NCBI GenBank assembly: GCA_963700185.1
Contig: CAVOWP010000019.1
Location: 1 to 64,000, forward strand
Origin: AP-15 sp963700185
GTDB lineage: Bacteria; Pseudomonadota; Alphaproteobacteria; ATCC43930; CGMCC-115725
Length of the DNA stretch: 64,000 bases
Direction of reading: 5' to 3'
In this document: positions 8,556 through 16,915 of the stretch, piece by piece
How the letters are laid out: each line of letters opens with the position of its first letter
How positions within the stretch are numbered: the stretch's first letter is position 1
Program-made: the position numbers and the translations under genes
The notes under the pieces: model-generated
The model's database searches: none
Seen by the model: only the letters and a program-made list of their open reading frames with translations
Told to the model about the DNA's origin: nothing

Positions 8556-8866
8556 CTGATCCAGAAGAAGCTGGTCGACATGCAGACCGAGATCACCCTC
8601 GGCCTGCACGCCTATCTGCGGCTCGAGCGGCTCAAGGATGAGGGGCGTGACGCGCCCGAGATGGTCTCGATCCTCAAACGCAACAATTTCGGCAAGGCGC
8701 TCGAAATTGCCCGCGCCGCGCGCGACATCCACGGCGGCAACGACATCGCCGACGAGTTCCACCACGTGATGAACCTCGAGGCGTCAATACCTATGAGGGC
8801 ACGCACGATATCCGCCCCCTTATCCTGGGCCGCGCCCAAACCGGCATCGCCGCCTTTGCGGGCTAG
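8556..8866 (+). pseudogene. Decayed 3' fragment of a second gcdH copy
   Basis: It begins abruptly with LIQKKLVDMQTEITLGLHAY and continues RLERLKDEGRDAPEMVSILK, matching the last third of gcdH (from about 6465). It lacks the codons for the 'YHVIR' part (DEFHHVMNLEA versus DEYHVIRHVMNLEA). It then loses one base at about 8782, so that NTYEGTHDIRPLILGRAQTG lies in another frame ending at TAG 8864. Substitutions are many, so this is not a recent duplication. The first two thirds of the copy are absent; unrecognised ORFs occupy that position. Confidence 0.85.
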
Positions 8867-8919
8867 CCCCTTCGAGAAAATGATCGGAACTTGCTGGAAG
8901 GCGCCGCTACCTTCACCCA

Positions 8920-8965
8920 CTAAGCCCTGCGGCTTAGCCCCCTCTCCCGCGATGCGGGAGGGGGG
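8920..8965. repeat. Two adjacent hairpins, possible terminator/REP-like element
   Basis: CTAAGCC-CTGC-GGCTTAG (8920-8937) is followed at once by CCCCCTCTCCCGC-GAT-GCGGGAGGGGGG (8938-8965). They lie downstream of the gcdH remnant and upstream of the ArsC-like gene. Neither is followed by a T-run, so a REP-like or processing role is as likely as rho-independent termination. Confidence 0.5.
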
Positions 8966-9147
8966 CCATGAGCTCCCGCGCCGCGAGAGAGGGTGCTGAG
9001 CGCAACGAGGCGGGTGAGGGTCTTGCCGCGGCCCAAATTTTCCCCCAGCGTGGCGCGCGCGAGGGAGCGGCTCGGAAGTTCCTCTCGAGCAGAAGTAGCA
9101 CCGAGAGCGCTTGCCCGATTATCAACAACAGTCACAGGAGTGAGGCG

Positions 9148-9489
9148 ATGCATGTCACGATCTACCACAACCCGCGTTGCAACACTTCGCGCAAGACTTT
9201 GGCGTTGCTGCGCGACAAGGGTGTCCAGCCCGAGATCGTCGAATATCTGAAGACGCCGTATACCGCGGCCCAGCTGAAGCACCTTCTCCGTCAGCTGAAA
9301 ATGCCGGCTAGTGCGCTCGTTCGCAAAAAGGAGGCCGCGGCCGCGGGGATCGATCCGCAGAACTTGCCGGAGGAGGAGCTGATCGCGGCGATGGTGGAGA
9401 ACCCGATTCTCGTCGAACGGCCGATCGTCGTCTCCGGCGGTAAGGCGGCGCTCGGCCGGCCGCCAGAGGCGGTGCTCGCCGTGCTGTAG
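9148..9489 (+). CDS. arsC: Arsenate reductase (glutaredoxin type), ArsC family
   Basis: A 113-residue thioredoxin-fold reductase of the ArsC/Spx superfamily. MHVTIYHNPRCNTSRKTLAL places the single N-terminal active cysteine at residue 11. The Arg-containing segment NPILVERPIVVSGGKAALGR near the C-terminus matches the ArsC pattern 'NPiLIeRPIvv'. These enzymes reduce arsenate to arsenite with glutathione and glutaredoxin. The start at 9148 is supported by CAGGAG about 9 bases upstream; a longer reading from 8968 would translate a hairpin-rich region. No arsR, arsB or acr3 neighbour is present, so the physiological role may differ. Confidence 0.9.
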   Translation: MHVTIYHNPRCNTSRKTLALLRDKGVQPEIVEYLKTPYTAAQLKHLLRQLKMPASALVRKKEAAAAGIDPQNLPEEELIAAMVENPILVERPIVVSGGKAALGRPPEAVLAVL

Positions 9490-9495
9490 CCCGCC

Positions 9496-10302
9496 TTACG
9501 GGCGCGGCGTTTTCGCCGTGTATTCGGCGGCGCAGAACGTACCGCCCTGGTAATGCTCGGCGATCGGGTCGGCCGGCTGGCCCGCCTCGGCGGCGAGCAC
9601 CGCCTCCGCATAGGGCTCGGAATCATCCTGCGGCCGGTAGCCGAGCCGCACCGCGTTCGAATTGTCGTACCAGGAACGCCGGTTGTTCGAGACGCCATAG
9701 ACGATCTCGTAGCGGATATCGGGGTGCTCGAGCCCGATGCGCACAAGTTGAGTATAGTCGCGCGGGCTGATCCAGATCGACAGCCGGCGCTTGTCGATCG
9801 GCTTCTCTCCGAAATTCCCGATACGCGTGCATAGCACGCCAATCCCGTGCTTGTCGGAATAGAGGCTGGCGAGCGCCTCGCCGAAGGCCTTGCTAACCCC
9901 ATAGCGGCTGTCGGGCCGTGGCACGATGCGATGGTCGATCTTCTGCTCGCGCGGATAGAAACCAACGGCGTGGTTGCTCGTCGCGAAGACGATGCGCTGG
10001 ACGCCGGCGCGGCGTGCCGCCTCGAAGACATTATAGAGGCCGACGATGTTTCCTTCGAGGATTACCGGCCAGTCGTTCTCGCCCGAGATGCCGCCGAGGT
10101 GGACGATGCCGTCGACCTCGGCGACCATCCGCTCGACGGCCGGCATGTCGGAGAGTTCGGTGTGATCGACTTCCTCGCCTGCGCGGGCCGGCGCCAGCGC
10201 GACCCGATCGGAAAGGCGCAAGATCGGATAGACGCCTCGCAAGGTCTCCCGCAGTGAGCGGCCGATGCCGCCGCCTGCCCCGGTAATCAGGACTCGTTTC
10301 AT
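9496..10302 (-). CDS. udh: NAD-dependent epimerase/dehydratase, uronate dehydrogenase-like
   Basis: A 268-residue extended-SDR enzyme. The Rossmann motif GAGGGIGRSL lies near residues 8-17, and the catalytic YxxxK is Y134-K138 in DSRYGVSKAFGEAL. The segments HLGGISGENDWPVILEGNIV, FATSNHAVGFYPR and IDHRIVPRPDSRYG match uronate dehydrogenases, which oxidise galacturonate or glucuronate to the aldarolactone with NAD+. No other uronate catabolic gene is visible. A general sugar-nucleotide epimerase is less likely, given the short length and the SNHA.GFYPR motif. It is convergent with arsC (6-bp gap) and divergent from the exopolysaccharide operon. Confidence 0.8.
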   Translation of the reverse strand: MKRVLITGAGGGIGRSLRETLRGVYPILRLSDRVALAPARAGEEVDHTELSDMPAVERMVAEVDGIVHLGGISGENDWPVILEGNIVGLYNVFEAARRAGVQRIVFATSNHAVGFYPREQKIDHRIVPRPDSRYGVSKAFGEALASLYSDKHGIGVLCTRIGNFGEKPIDKRRLSIWISPRDYTQLVRIGLEHPDIRYEIVYGVSNNRRSWYDNSNAVRLGYRPQDDSEPYAEAVLAAEAGQPADPIAEHYQGGTFCAAEYTAKTPRP

Positions 10303-10800
10303 CCGGCTCCTCCTGCGCTTTTATTCACGGCCTCACCAAAGCCCGTGACCGGCGGCTCGTAAATCCACCGGTTCGTTCACCCTTTTGCAACGTAAGTGCT
10401 CCAAGATCAGCAATCACCAGAGTGTCTCGGTTTGTAGCGATAGAGCAAACGGTGAGCAGGAAGCAATCGCCGCCTCGGGCCGATCGAAAAAAGCGTGGCG
10501 CAGCGTGCCGTGCGAGGGTCAATCGGCCAGTCCTTAGGGCTCGCGCCGTGGCAACTTGGCGCAGCGCCCCGAGCGCGGGCTGTAACCACGACTACAATGG
10601 TTTTATTTTCTGTGCTCTTTTGCTGCGTACCGGGCTATGCCCCCACTGGCTCCACCTTGGGATACGGCAGGCGAGAATTTCGATGGCCGTGAGCTTGAGC
10701 TCGTATAGTTAACTACCGCGCCGCCAGGCGACATCTACATTGCCAATCTGGTGCCTGGGTGTTATAGGATTGTTCGAGAGCAATAGCCGGCTGCGAATGA
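10303..10800. other. Non-coding spacer between udh and the XrtA operon
   Basis: About 500 bp with no convincing ORF on either strand. It must carry the udh promoter at its left end. No tRNA, repeat or strong terminator is apparent by eye. The right-hand end leads into the regulatory elements at 10801-10838. Confidence 0.5.
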
Positions 10801-10838
10801 ATGATCGACGATCATAGTTTTGGCGGTAAAGCATTTGC
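10801..10838 (+). promoter_or_regulatory. Candidate operator palindrome plus weak -24/-12 (sigma-54-like) element before the XrtA operon
   Basis: ATGATCG-A-CGATCAT (10801-10815) is a perfect 7-bp inverted repeat. Nine bases downstream, CGGTAAAGCATTTGC (10824-10838) has GG-N10-GC spacing and the TTGC -12 box, but a poor -24 element (CGGTA against TGGCA). It would start transcription near 10850, some 35 bases before the GTG at 10886. PrsR, encoded at 41573, is a sigma-54 activator of this system, which makes the match worth recording. The evidence is pattern only. Confidence 0.3.
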
Positions 10839-10885
10839 CTCGGAAAGTATTAATTCGGGTTGAGAACGCGGGGCGGGGGCAAGAA

Positions 10886-11500
10886 GTGCATCGCGTTTTT
10901 TTCGGCGCTTTGTTGGCCGCCGCCGCGCTCTCAATCGCGGGATGCGGCGGCGCACCCGAGCTGCCGCCGGCGCCGCCTGCTTCCTCGCTGCCGTCTGCCG
11001 AGTATCGGATCGGTCCCGGCGACAGTTTGAATATCTTCGTCTGGCGCAATCCCGAACTGACGGTGACGGTGCCGGTGCGCCCGGACGGGCGCGTTTCGAT
11101 ACCGCTCGTCGAAGATGTTGTCGCGATCGGCAAAACCCCGACGGCCCTCGCCCGCGAATACGAACAGCGGCTCGGCAAATATATCCGGGAGCCGCTCGTT
11201 ACGGTCATCGTATCGGGCTTCGTCGGGCCGATCCCCGACCAAGTGCGGATCATCGGCGAAGCGGCGCAGCCACGCTCACTTCCCTATCGCGCCGACATGA
11301 CCGTGCTGGACGCGGTGATCGCGGTCGGCGGGCTGACCAGATATGCGGCGGGGAACGACAGCGTTCTCATCCGAAACGTCAACGGCGTGCAAACCACTTA
11401 CGCCGTGCACCTCAGAGATTTGGTCAGGGATGGCGACATAAGCAGTAATGTCGGCCTTCAAGCGGGCGACATCCTGATTATTCCACAACGCCTATTTTAG
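10886..11500 (+). CDS. XrtA/PEP-CTERM-associated polysaccharide export lipoprotein (Wza/EpsE-type)
   Basis: An outer-membrane auxiliary export lipoprotein of 204 residues. With GTG 10886 as start, the N-terminus MHRVFFGALLAAAALSIAGC is a clean lipoprotein signal with the lipidated Cys at 20. Translation from TTG 10820 would bury this signal, so it is rejected. The poly-export domain (YRIGPGDSLNIFVWRNPELT) is followed by SLBB-like segments (VRIIGEAAQPRSLPYRADMT; DVVAIGKTPTALAREYEQRL). It is first in a co-directional operon of exosortase-A-associated genes, 102 bp before the chain-length determinant, and fits the PEP-CTERM export protein family. Confidence 0.9.
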   Translation: MHRVFFGALLAAAALSIAGCGGAPELPPAPPASSLPSAEYRIGPGDSLNIFVWRNPELTVTVPVRPDGRVSIPLVEDVVAIGKTPTALAREYEQRLGKYIREPLVTVIVSGFVGPIPDQVRIIGEAAQPRSLPYRADMTVLDAVIAVGGLTRYAAGNDSVLIRNVNGVQTTYAVHLRDLVRDGDISSNVGLQAGDILIIPQRLF

Positions 11501-11602
11501 CCAATGCTGCATTTAGCCGGAGCGGGTAGTCGTCACGGGAGGACTGCAGCGCAATTGTCCGGACCGGATGATTGACCTCGTTCCACAGGGTTGGAGCCGT
11601 TG

Positions 11603-13180
11603 ATGAGGTTTCTACCGCCACAAGCCGTGCCGCTCCTGCATGCAGTGTGGCGGCACAAATGGCTTGGCGTCGCGACGGCTTGGCTCGTCTGCACCGCGGG
11701 ATGGATCGGTGTAGCGCTCGTGCCGACAAAGTACGAATCGTCGGCGCGGGTCTATCTCAATGCCGATCCGCTCTTGACGCCATTGCTGAAGGGCTTGGCT
11801 GCGGATACCGATCCGACCCGCCAGCTCGATTTTATGCAGCGGACGCTGCTGAGCCGGCCCAACCTGGAGCAGCTCGTCCGCCTGACCGATCTGGACATCG
11901 GAGTGACAACCGCTGAGCAAAAAGAGGCACTGTACAAGCGCTTGGCGAGCGATGTCTCGGTCGCGCCGGTGACGCTCAATCTGCTGACCCTGTCCTATCG
12001 CGACCAGGATCCCAAAGCGGCAAAGAACGTCGTTCAAGCGCTGCTGACGATCTTCGCCGAGAAGACCGCTGGAAGCAGTCGAGCCGATATGGACAGCGCA
12101 CAACGTTTCCTGGACAGCGAGATCAGCTCGTATCGCGACCAGTTGCGCGCCGCCGAGAAACGGCGCGCCGAGCTGACGCAACAATACCCGGATATCGTCT
12201 CGAACCGGCCGCCGGACTCTGGAACCGGTGGGGACGAGAGCCTCAGCCGGCTAGACCAGACACGCGCGGCCGTTGCACGTCTTAAGCTCGATCTCGCGGA
12301 CGCGGTGACAAAGCGTGACGCGATGCAGAAGGAGCTGGCTGCGGTCCCGGCGATGCTGAGCGTCGAAAGAGCGCCGCAGATAATCGTCACCGGCGGCCGG
12401 CTTTCCCCAATCGACGAGCGACTGCAGGACCTCCGCCGCAACCTCGATACTATGCTGCTGAAGTATACCGAAGACCATCCGGATGTGAAGGCCGCTCGGA
12501 AGCAGATCGCACAGCTCGAGGCCGAGGCAGCGAAAGCGTCGGGCGGCGCTGGAAAATCCGGCGGCGCGACGAAGGGTGAGGTCGCCAATTCGGTCTATGA
12601 TCAGATCAAAGTCAGGCTGGTCGACGCCGAGGCGGCGGTGGCGGCCGAACAGCGGCGGCTCGACGAGGCCCAATCAGATCAGGAACGGATCGAAAAAGTC
12701 GCTGCGTCGGCGCCAGGAGTGCTGGTGCAGGCACAGGACCTCGACCGCGACTACTCGGTTCTGAAGCGGAACTACCAGGAACTGGTGGCGCGGCGGGAGG
12801 CCACTCAGATCGCCAACGCCGCCGATACGAAAACCGAGAAGATCCAGTTCCGCATCGTCGATCCGCCGCAAGTGCCGATCCTCCCGGCCGCTCCCAACCG
12901 GCCGATGCTGGTGTCGATGGTGCTGCTTTTCGGGATTGGCGGCGGCCTCGCCGTGCCTTTGGCATTGACCCAGATCGACCGCTCGTTCGCCACCATCGGC
13001 CAGTTGCGCAACCTGGGGCTCCCGATACTCGGAAGCGTATCTCGGCTGTCGCTCGGGGCGGCGCGGCGACGCGCTATGATCCAATTGGCGGGCGTATGCG
13101 CGAGCGCGTTCCTCTTGATCGCGGTATATGGAACCTTGATCGCCTTGAGCATGGGGCTCCATACGATGGGCATCTCTTAA
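11603..13180 (+). CDS. XrtA-system polysaccharide chain-length determinant (Wzz/GNVR family)
   Basis: A 525-residue inner-membrane co-polymerase controlling exopolysaccharide length. An N-terminal membrane helix (around 20-42) is followed by the Wzz domain (PTKYESSARVYLNADPLL), then long periplasmic coiled-coil segments rich in Lys/Glu/Gln (around 170-400). A GNVR-like segment with LDRDYSVLKRNYQELVARRE precedes the proline-rich return (RIVDPPQVPILPAAPNRP) and two C-terminal hydrophobic helices. The ATG at 11603 gives MRFLPPQ; a TTG at 11591 would add four residues. The kinase domain is on a separate protein encoded immediately downstream. Confidence 0.9.
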   Translation: MRFLPPQAVPLLHAVWRHKWLGVATAWLVCTAGWIGVALVPTKYESSARVYLNADPLLTPLLKGLAADTDPTRQLDFMQRTLLSRPNLEQLVRLTDLDIGVTTAEQKEALYKRLASDVSVAPVTLNLLTLSYRDQDPKAAKNVVQALLTIFAEKTAGSSRADMDSAQRFLDSEISSYRDQLRAAEKRRAELTQQYPDIVSNRPPDSGTGGDESLSRLDQTRAAVARLKLDLADAVTKRDAMQKELAAVPAMLSVERAPQIIVTGGRLSPIDERLQDLRRNLDTMLLKYTEDHPDVKAARKQIAQLEAEAAKASGGAGKSGGATKGEVANSVYDQIKVRLVDAEAAVAAEQRRLDEAQSDQERIEKVAASAPGVLVQAQDLDRDYSVLKRNYQELVARREATQIANAADTKTEKIQFRIVDPPQVPILPAAPNRPMLVSMVLLFGIGGGLAVPLALTQIDRSFATIGQLRNLGLPILGSVSRLSLGAARRRAMIQLAGVCASAFLLIAVYGTLIALSMGLHTMGIS

Positions 13181-14077
13181 ATGGTCGATACGGTTGGATT
13201 GATCGAAAGGGCGGCAGCACTGCTGCGCCAGCAAGAGGCTGTCGAGCCCGCCGCCCCCATCACGCCTCGCAAGGCGACCGGCGGACCGGCGCTAACGCCC
13301 ACCGCTCCGGAGCTGGTGCTCGATCGCGGCAGGCTTGCCGGTTACGGGGTTGCGATTCCGTCAGCTGCGCGTTCGCGGACAGTAGAGGAATTCCGCCTCG
13401 TCAAGCGAAACCTGGTTGGCGCGTGGTCGCAGAGCGATTTGATGGCCGACCGTCGCGCAAGCCGGCTGATCATGGTGACCAGCGCACGGCCGGGCGAGGG
13501 CAAGACGTTCACCGCGCTCAATCTGGCTCTGGCATTCGCCTCCGAACGCAGCGTCAAGGCGCTGCTCGTCGATGTCGATACGCAACATTCCACCGTGCCG
13601 AAGATCCTCGGGATCGGGGAAGAAAAGGGCATCGTCGACGTGCTCGCGGGAGACCTCGAGTTACCGGAAGTGCTGATCCAGACCAACATTCCCAATCTGA
13701 TGATCCTGCCGGCGGGACGGGGCGGACCGCATGTGCCCGAACTGCTGTCGAGCCGGGAAATGAGCGCTCTGTTGAACGAGATGACCCAGCGGCTTCCCGA
13801 TCACTACCTCATCTTCGACACGCCGCCCTGCATGGCAAGCAGCGACGCCGCGGCGTTGGCACCCTTGGTCGGACAAATCGTGTTCGTCGTTGAAGCGAAC
13901 AACACCCAGCAGGGAGAAATCGAGGCTGCACTCAGCACGCTCAGCACCTGTCCCCGGATCAGCCTTTTGCTGAACAAGAGCGATAGCCTGGCCGCCGAGC
14001 ATTTTGGCTCCTACGGGTACAATTATCACTCCGCCGATAGCGGGAGCGATGAGCGGCATTCTGCCGAAATCGCGTAG
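13181..14077 (+). CDS. XrtA-associated tyrosine autokinase (BY-kinase, CpsD/EpsG-like)
   Basis: A 298-residue cytoplasmic P-loop tyrosine kinase. Walker A SARPGEGKT lies at about 101-109, Walker A' LLVDVDTQ at about 128-135 and Walker B LIFDTPP at about 210-216. The Tyr-rich C-terminus (GSYGYNYHS) is the expected autophosphorylation cluster. The partner is the chain-length determinant: its TAA immediately precedes this ATG. An N-terminal ~60-residue Pro/Ala linker lacks membrane helices. The 3' end overlaps the next gene by 29 bp. It would cycle phosphorylation to regulate polymerisation. Confidence 0.92.
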   Translation: MVDTVGLIERAAALLRQQEAVEPAAPITPRKATGGPALTPTAPELVLDRGRLAGYGVAIPSAARSRTVEEFRLVKRNLVGAWSQSDLMADRRASRLIMVTSARPGEGKTFTALNLALAFASERSVKALLVDVDTQHSTVPKILGIGEEKGIVDVLAGDLELPEVLIQTNIPNLMILPAGRGGPHVPELLSSREMSALLNEMTQRLPDHYLIFDTPPCMASSDAAALAPLVGQIVFVVEANNTQQGEIEAALSTLSTCPRISLLLNKSDSLAAEHFGSYGYNYHSADSGSDERHSAEIA

Positions 14078-15917
14078 GGGCCTTGCGGCAAGCGCATTTT
14101 GGCAGTGGCATTTTGCTCTGTGGCTCTTGCTGTTCTCCGGCGCCACAGCAGCGATCCCTGCGGCAGCGCAGACGAGCGAGGGCGGAGCACCGAGTTCATC
14201 GGGCGCGGGTCCCGAGGCTGGCCCGGCCGGCACCGGCGGCGAAACTGTCACCGCGCCGGCGCTGCCCGGCCCGATACCCGATACCTTGCCGCCTCCGCCG
14301 ATCGGCGGGTTTGGCCTTCCGAGCCCGACGGCGCCGCCCTATTCGGTCAACAACCAACTCCCGACCCTGATCTCTCCTCCGACGCTCCGGCTGCAGCCCA
14401 GTGTTGGGGTCGTGCCGATCCAGGCCTATGATCCGAACGCGCCGGCTGTTCTCATCCGGCCAAATGCATCACTTGGCGAGACATTCTACGACAACGTAAA
14501 TTATGTCCATTCCCCCAGGAAGTTCGCTGCCCTCACACAGCTCGGAGGGGGAGTGTCGGCTTCTGTCGACACACCGCGCCTGCAGGCCGTCGCGACTGGC
14601 GAGGCGAATGGAAACATTTACCTGCCGGGCTCGAACTCCAGCTTGAACCAAATTTTCGGCAGCCTCTACGCGAACGGCCATGGCACGGTTTATCCCGATC
14701 TTTTCTATGTCGATGCTCAAAGCTTGATCACGCAGGGAAGCACTTTGCCTGGGTTTGGCTTTCAGAATTTGTCGACATTGCCGCGAAACCAACAGACTCA
14801 GCAATTCATCAACGTTGTCTCGCCCTATCTGATAAAATCATTCGGCCCCGTGGCCGATACCGAGCTGCGTTACACTTTCAGCTCGTCTAACTACGGCGGA
14901 AACACCACCGTCACAGCGTCACCGCTGGTGCCCGGTCTTGGCAGTCTTGCTTCCACGACTTTGAACGAGGGGACCTTCATCGCCGCTACGGGTGAGGATT
15001 TTCAAAAGGTGCTGGCGCGGTTTACGGCGGACGCCGCGGAACTCAATGGCTCACCCCTGAACCAGAGCACCCAGGTCAGTGCCTATAATGACTTCCAATA
15101 CAGTTTTACCCCGGCTATCGCCGCACTCGGACGGGCCGGCTATCAGAACCTCCGCTATCCCGGTTCGCCGGCAGCGACGTTCGGCGGGGCGACCTGGCTT
15201 GCCGGCGGACGCATCGGAACTGTGGGGCCGGATCAGCCGGCCTATGTCGCCCTGCAATACGGCCGGCAGCAGGGGTCGTATGGGTTTACCGGATCGTCCC
15301 AGGTCAACATCACCCCCAGCATGGTTTTTAGCGCGAACCTGGTCCAGGGAATATCCTCGCAAGGGCAGCTGTTCGCATCTAACCTTGCGAACTCCACACT
15401 CACCCCATCGGGAGCCATCGTCAATCAATCGACCGGTCTGCCAACGACTTTTTCCAGCCCGGGTTTGGGGCTGTCGAGTAGTGTATTCCGACAGCACCTG
15501 TTTAACGCCGGCGTCAGCGATGTGCTGCCACCGAACTATTATTCGCTTTTTGCGTTTTATACCGAACAGCAGCAGCTCTCTACGGCCGTCGCCGTTCCTA
15601 CCAAGAGCCTCGGCGTGAATTTTATATATACGCGCGATATCAGGCCAGATGTCAGCGGTTCTGCTTCAATCGGCTTTGTCAACTCGGTCAATTCTCCGAC
15701 CGTGGTGCCCGGGACAACGACCGTCAATTTTAACCAGACCACCAGTTTCGACAGCGTTAACGCCACCCTCGGCCTCAACTATGTTCTGGCACGCAACCTG
15801 ACGCTTTCGATCGTTTACAATTTTTCGTATACTACCAACGGGACCGTCCTCGTCGGCGGTCGCAACGGCGACGTATTCGCCAATCAACTGCAGTTTTTGT
15901 TAAGCAAGACGTTCTGA
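14049..15917 (+). CDS. PEP-CTERM/XrtA system-associated outer membrane beta-barrel protein
   Basis: A 622-residue outer-membrane protein. Starting at ATG 14049, MSGILPKSRRGLAASAFWQW leads into a signal peptide that probably ends at PAAAQ. A Pro/Ala/Gly-rich region follows (around 35-130), then a barrel with alternating aromatic/polar strands (TELRYTFSSSNYGG; YVALQYGRQQGSYGFTG), closing with the terminal Phe of FLLSKTF. It matches the PEP-CTERM-associated outer-membrane family with wide confidence limits, and its role as an export porin is inferred from position. It overlaps the kinase gene by 29 bp, and the ATPase gene starts 5 bp after its stop. Confidence 0.85.
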   Translation: MSGILPKSRRGLAASAFWQWHFALWLLLFSGATAAIPAAAQTSEGGAPSSSGAGPEAGPAGTGGETVTAPALPGPIPDTLPPPPIGGFGLPSPTAPPYSVNNQLPTLISPPTLRLQPSVGVVPIQAYDPNAPAVLIRPNASLGETFYDNVNYVHSPRKFAALTQLGGGVSASVDTPRLQAVATGEANGNIYLPGSNSSLNQIFGSLYANGHGTVYPDLFYVDAQSLITQGSTLPGFGFQNLSTLPRNQQTQQFINVVSPYLIKSFGPVADTELRYTFSSSNYGGNTTVTASPLVPGLGSLASTTLNEGTFIAATGEDFQKVLARFTADAAELNGSPLNQSTQVSAYNDFQYSFTPAIAALGRAGYQNLRYPGSPAATFGGATWLAGGRIGTVGPDQPAYVALQYGRQQGSYGFTGSSQVNITPSMVFSANLVQGISSQGQLFASNLANSTLTPSGAIVNQSTGLPTTFSSPGLGLSSSVFRQHLFNAGVSDVLPPNYYSLFAFYTEQQQLSTAVAVPTKSLGVNFIYTRDIRPDVSGSASIGFVNSVNSPTVVPGTTTVNFNQTTSFDSVNATLGLNYVLARNLTLSIVYNFSYTTNGTVLVGGRNGDVFANQLQFLLSKTF

Positions 15918-15922
15918 GGACG

Positions 15923-16915
15923 ATGTACGCCAAATTCTACGGGCTTGCGATACCGCCGTTTCAGCTCACTCCGGATGCGCGTTTCTTTTATGAAAGCACG
16001 GTGCACCGGCAGGCGATGGCCTATCTGGTATATGGTCTGCACCACGCCGAAGGCTTCATCATCATCACCGGGGAAGTCGGGGCCGGAAAGACGATCCTGG
16101 TTGAAAATCTGCTGTCGACAATCGACCAAAGCAGTTTCATCATTGCCAAGATCGTGACGACCCAGCTGGCCGGCGACGACCTGCTGCATCTGGTTGCGGG
16201 CGGCTTTGGCATCGCCAAAGAGGGACTGGCCAAAGGGTCGCTGCTGCAGCGCATCACCGACTTCGCATTGGCGCAGCAGCGCAACGGCCGACGCGTCTTG
16301 CTGATCGTCGACGAAGCGCAGAACCTGTCCTTCGAGGCCCTCGAAGAGCTGCGCATGCTGTCCAACATCGTAGTCGACAATACGATGGCTTTGCAGAGCT
16401 TTCTGCTCGGGCAGCCCCAGTTCCGCGCAATCCTCGGCAGTCCACGGTTGGAGCAATTGCGGCAACGAGTAACCGCGGCCTACCATTTGGGGCCGTTGAG
16501 CGAAGCCGAGACCAAGGCCTATGTCGAGCACCGGCTGCGCCGAGCCGATTGGAAGGGAAATCCGCAATTCACCGAAGATTGCTTTCCGCTGATTTACCGG
16601 CACACCGGAGGCGTACCTCGGCAGATTAATACCTTGTGTTCGAGACTGCTGCTCTTCGGCTTCTTGGAGCAGCTTCATACGCTTCAGGGCGATGCAGTCG
16701 ACAAAGTGGCCAAAGACCTGCGCGAAGAAATCGCCGTCGTCACGACCGAGCCCGTCGGGGGTTTGGCCGCCGGCCAGCCCAACGGGAAATCGGAGGCGGT
16801 CTCGCAAATAGCCGAGCGCGTCAGCGTGCTCGAACAACATGTCGATCGGCACGGACGCGTCATCAAGCGCGCGATTGAAATCGCGGCCAGCTATTTCCAA
16901 AGCGACCGGCCGTGA
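15923..16915 (+). CDS. XrtA/PEP-CTERM system-associated AAA ATPase (ExeA/GspA-like)
   Basis: A 330-residue ATPase that starts MYAKFYGLAIPPFQLTPDAR, the typical opening of ExeA-like ATPases ('FYGL...PF..tPDp.f'). Walker A GEVGAGKT lies at about 50-57, Walker B LLIVDEAQ at about 126-133, and the sensor/arginine region is RQRVTAAYHLGPLSEAET. A C-terminal stretch with VLEQHV coils may mediate partner binding. In this operon it corresponds to the PEP-CTERM ATPase found in XrtA loci; its exact role is not known to me. The TGA overlaps the GTG of the deacetylase (GTGA). Confidence 0.9.
   Translation: MYAKFYGLAIPPFQLTPDARFFYESTVHRQAMAYLVYGLHHAEGFIIITGEVGAGKTILVENLLSTIDQSSFIIAKIVTTQLAGDDLLHLVAGGFGIAKEGLAKGSLLQRITDFALAQQRNGRRVLLIVDEAQNLSFEALEELRMLSNIVVDNTMALQSFLLGQPQFRAILGSPRLEQLRQRVTAAYHLGPLSEAETKAYVEHRLRRADWKGNPQFTEDCFPLIYRHTGGVPRQINTLCSRLLLFGFLEQLHTLQGDAVDKVAKDLREEIAVVTTEPVGGLAAGQPNGKSEAVSQIAERVSVLEQHVDRHGRVIKRAIEIAASYFQSDRP

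Noticed and set aside
8968..9147. N-terminal extension of the ArsC-like protein
   Set aside because: It would translate the hairpin-rich spacer; the ArsC family starts at the MHVTIYHNPRC segment.
10549..10563. TGGCAACTTGGCGCA as a sigma-54 promoter
   Set aside because: The GG-to-GC spacing is one base short, and it lies over 300 bases from the operon start.
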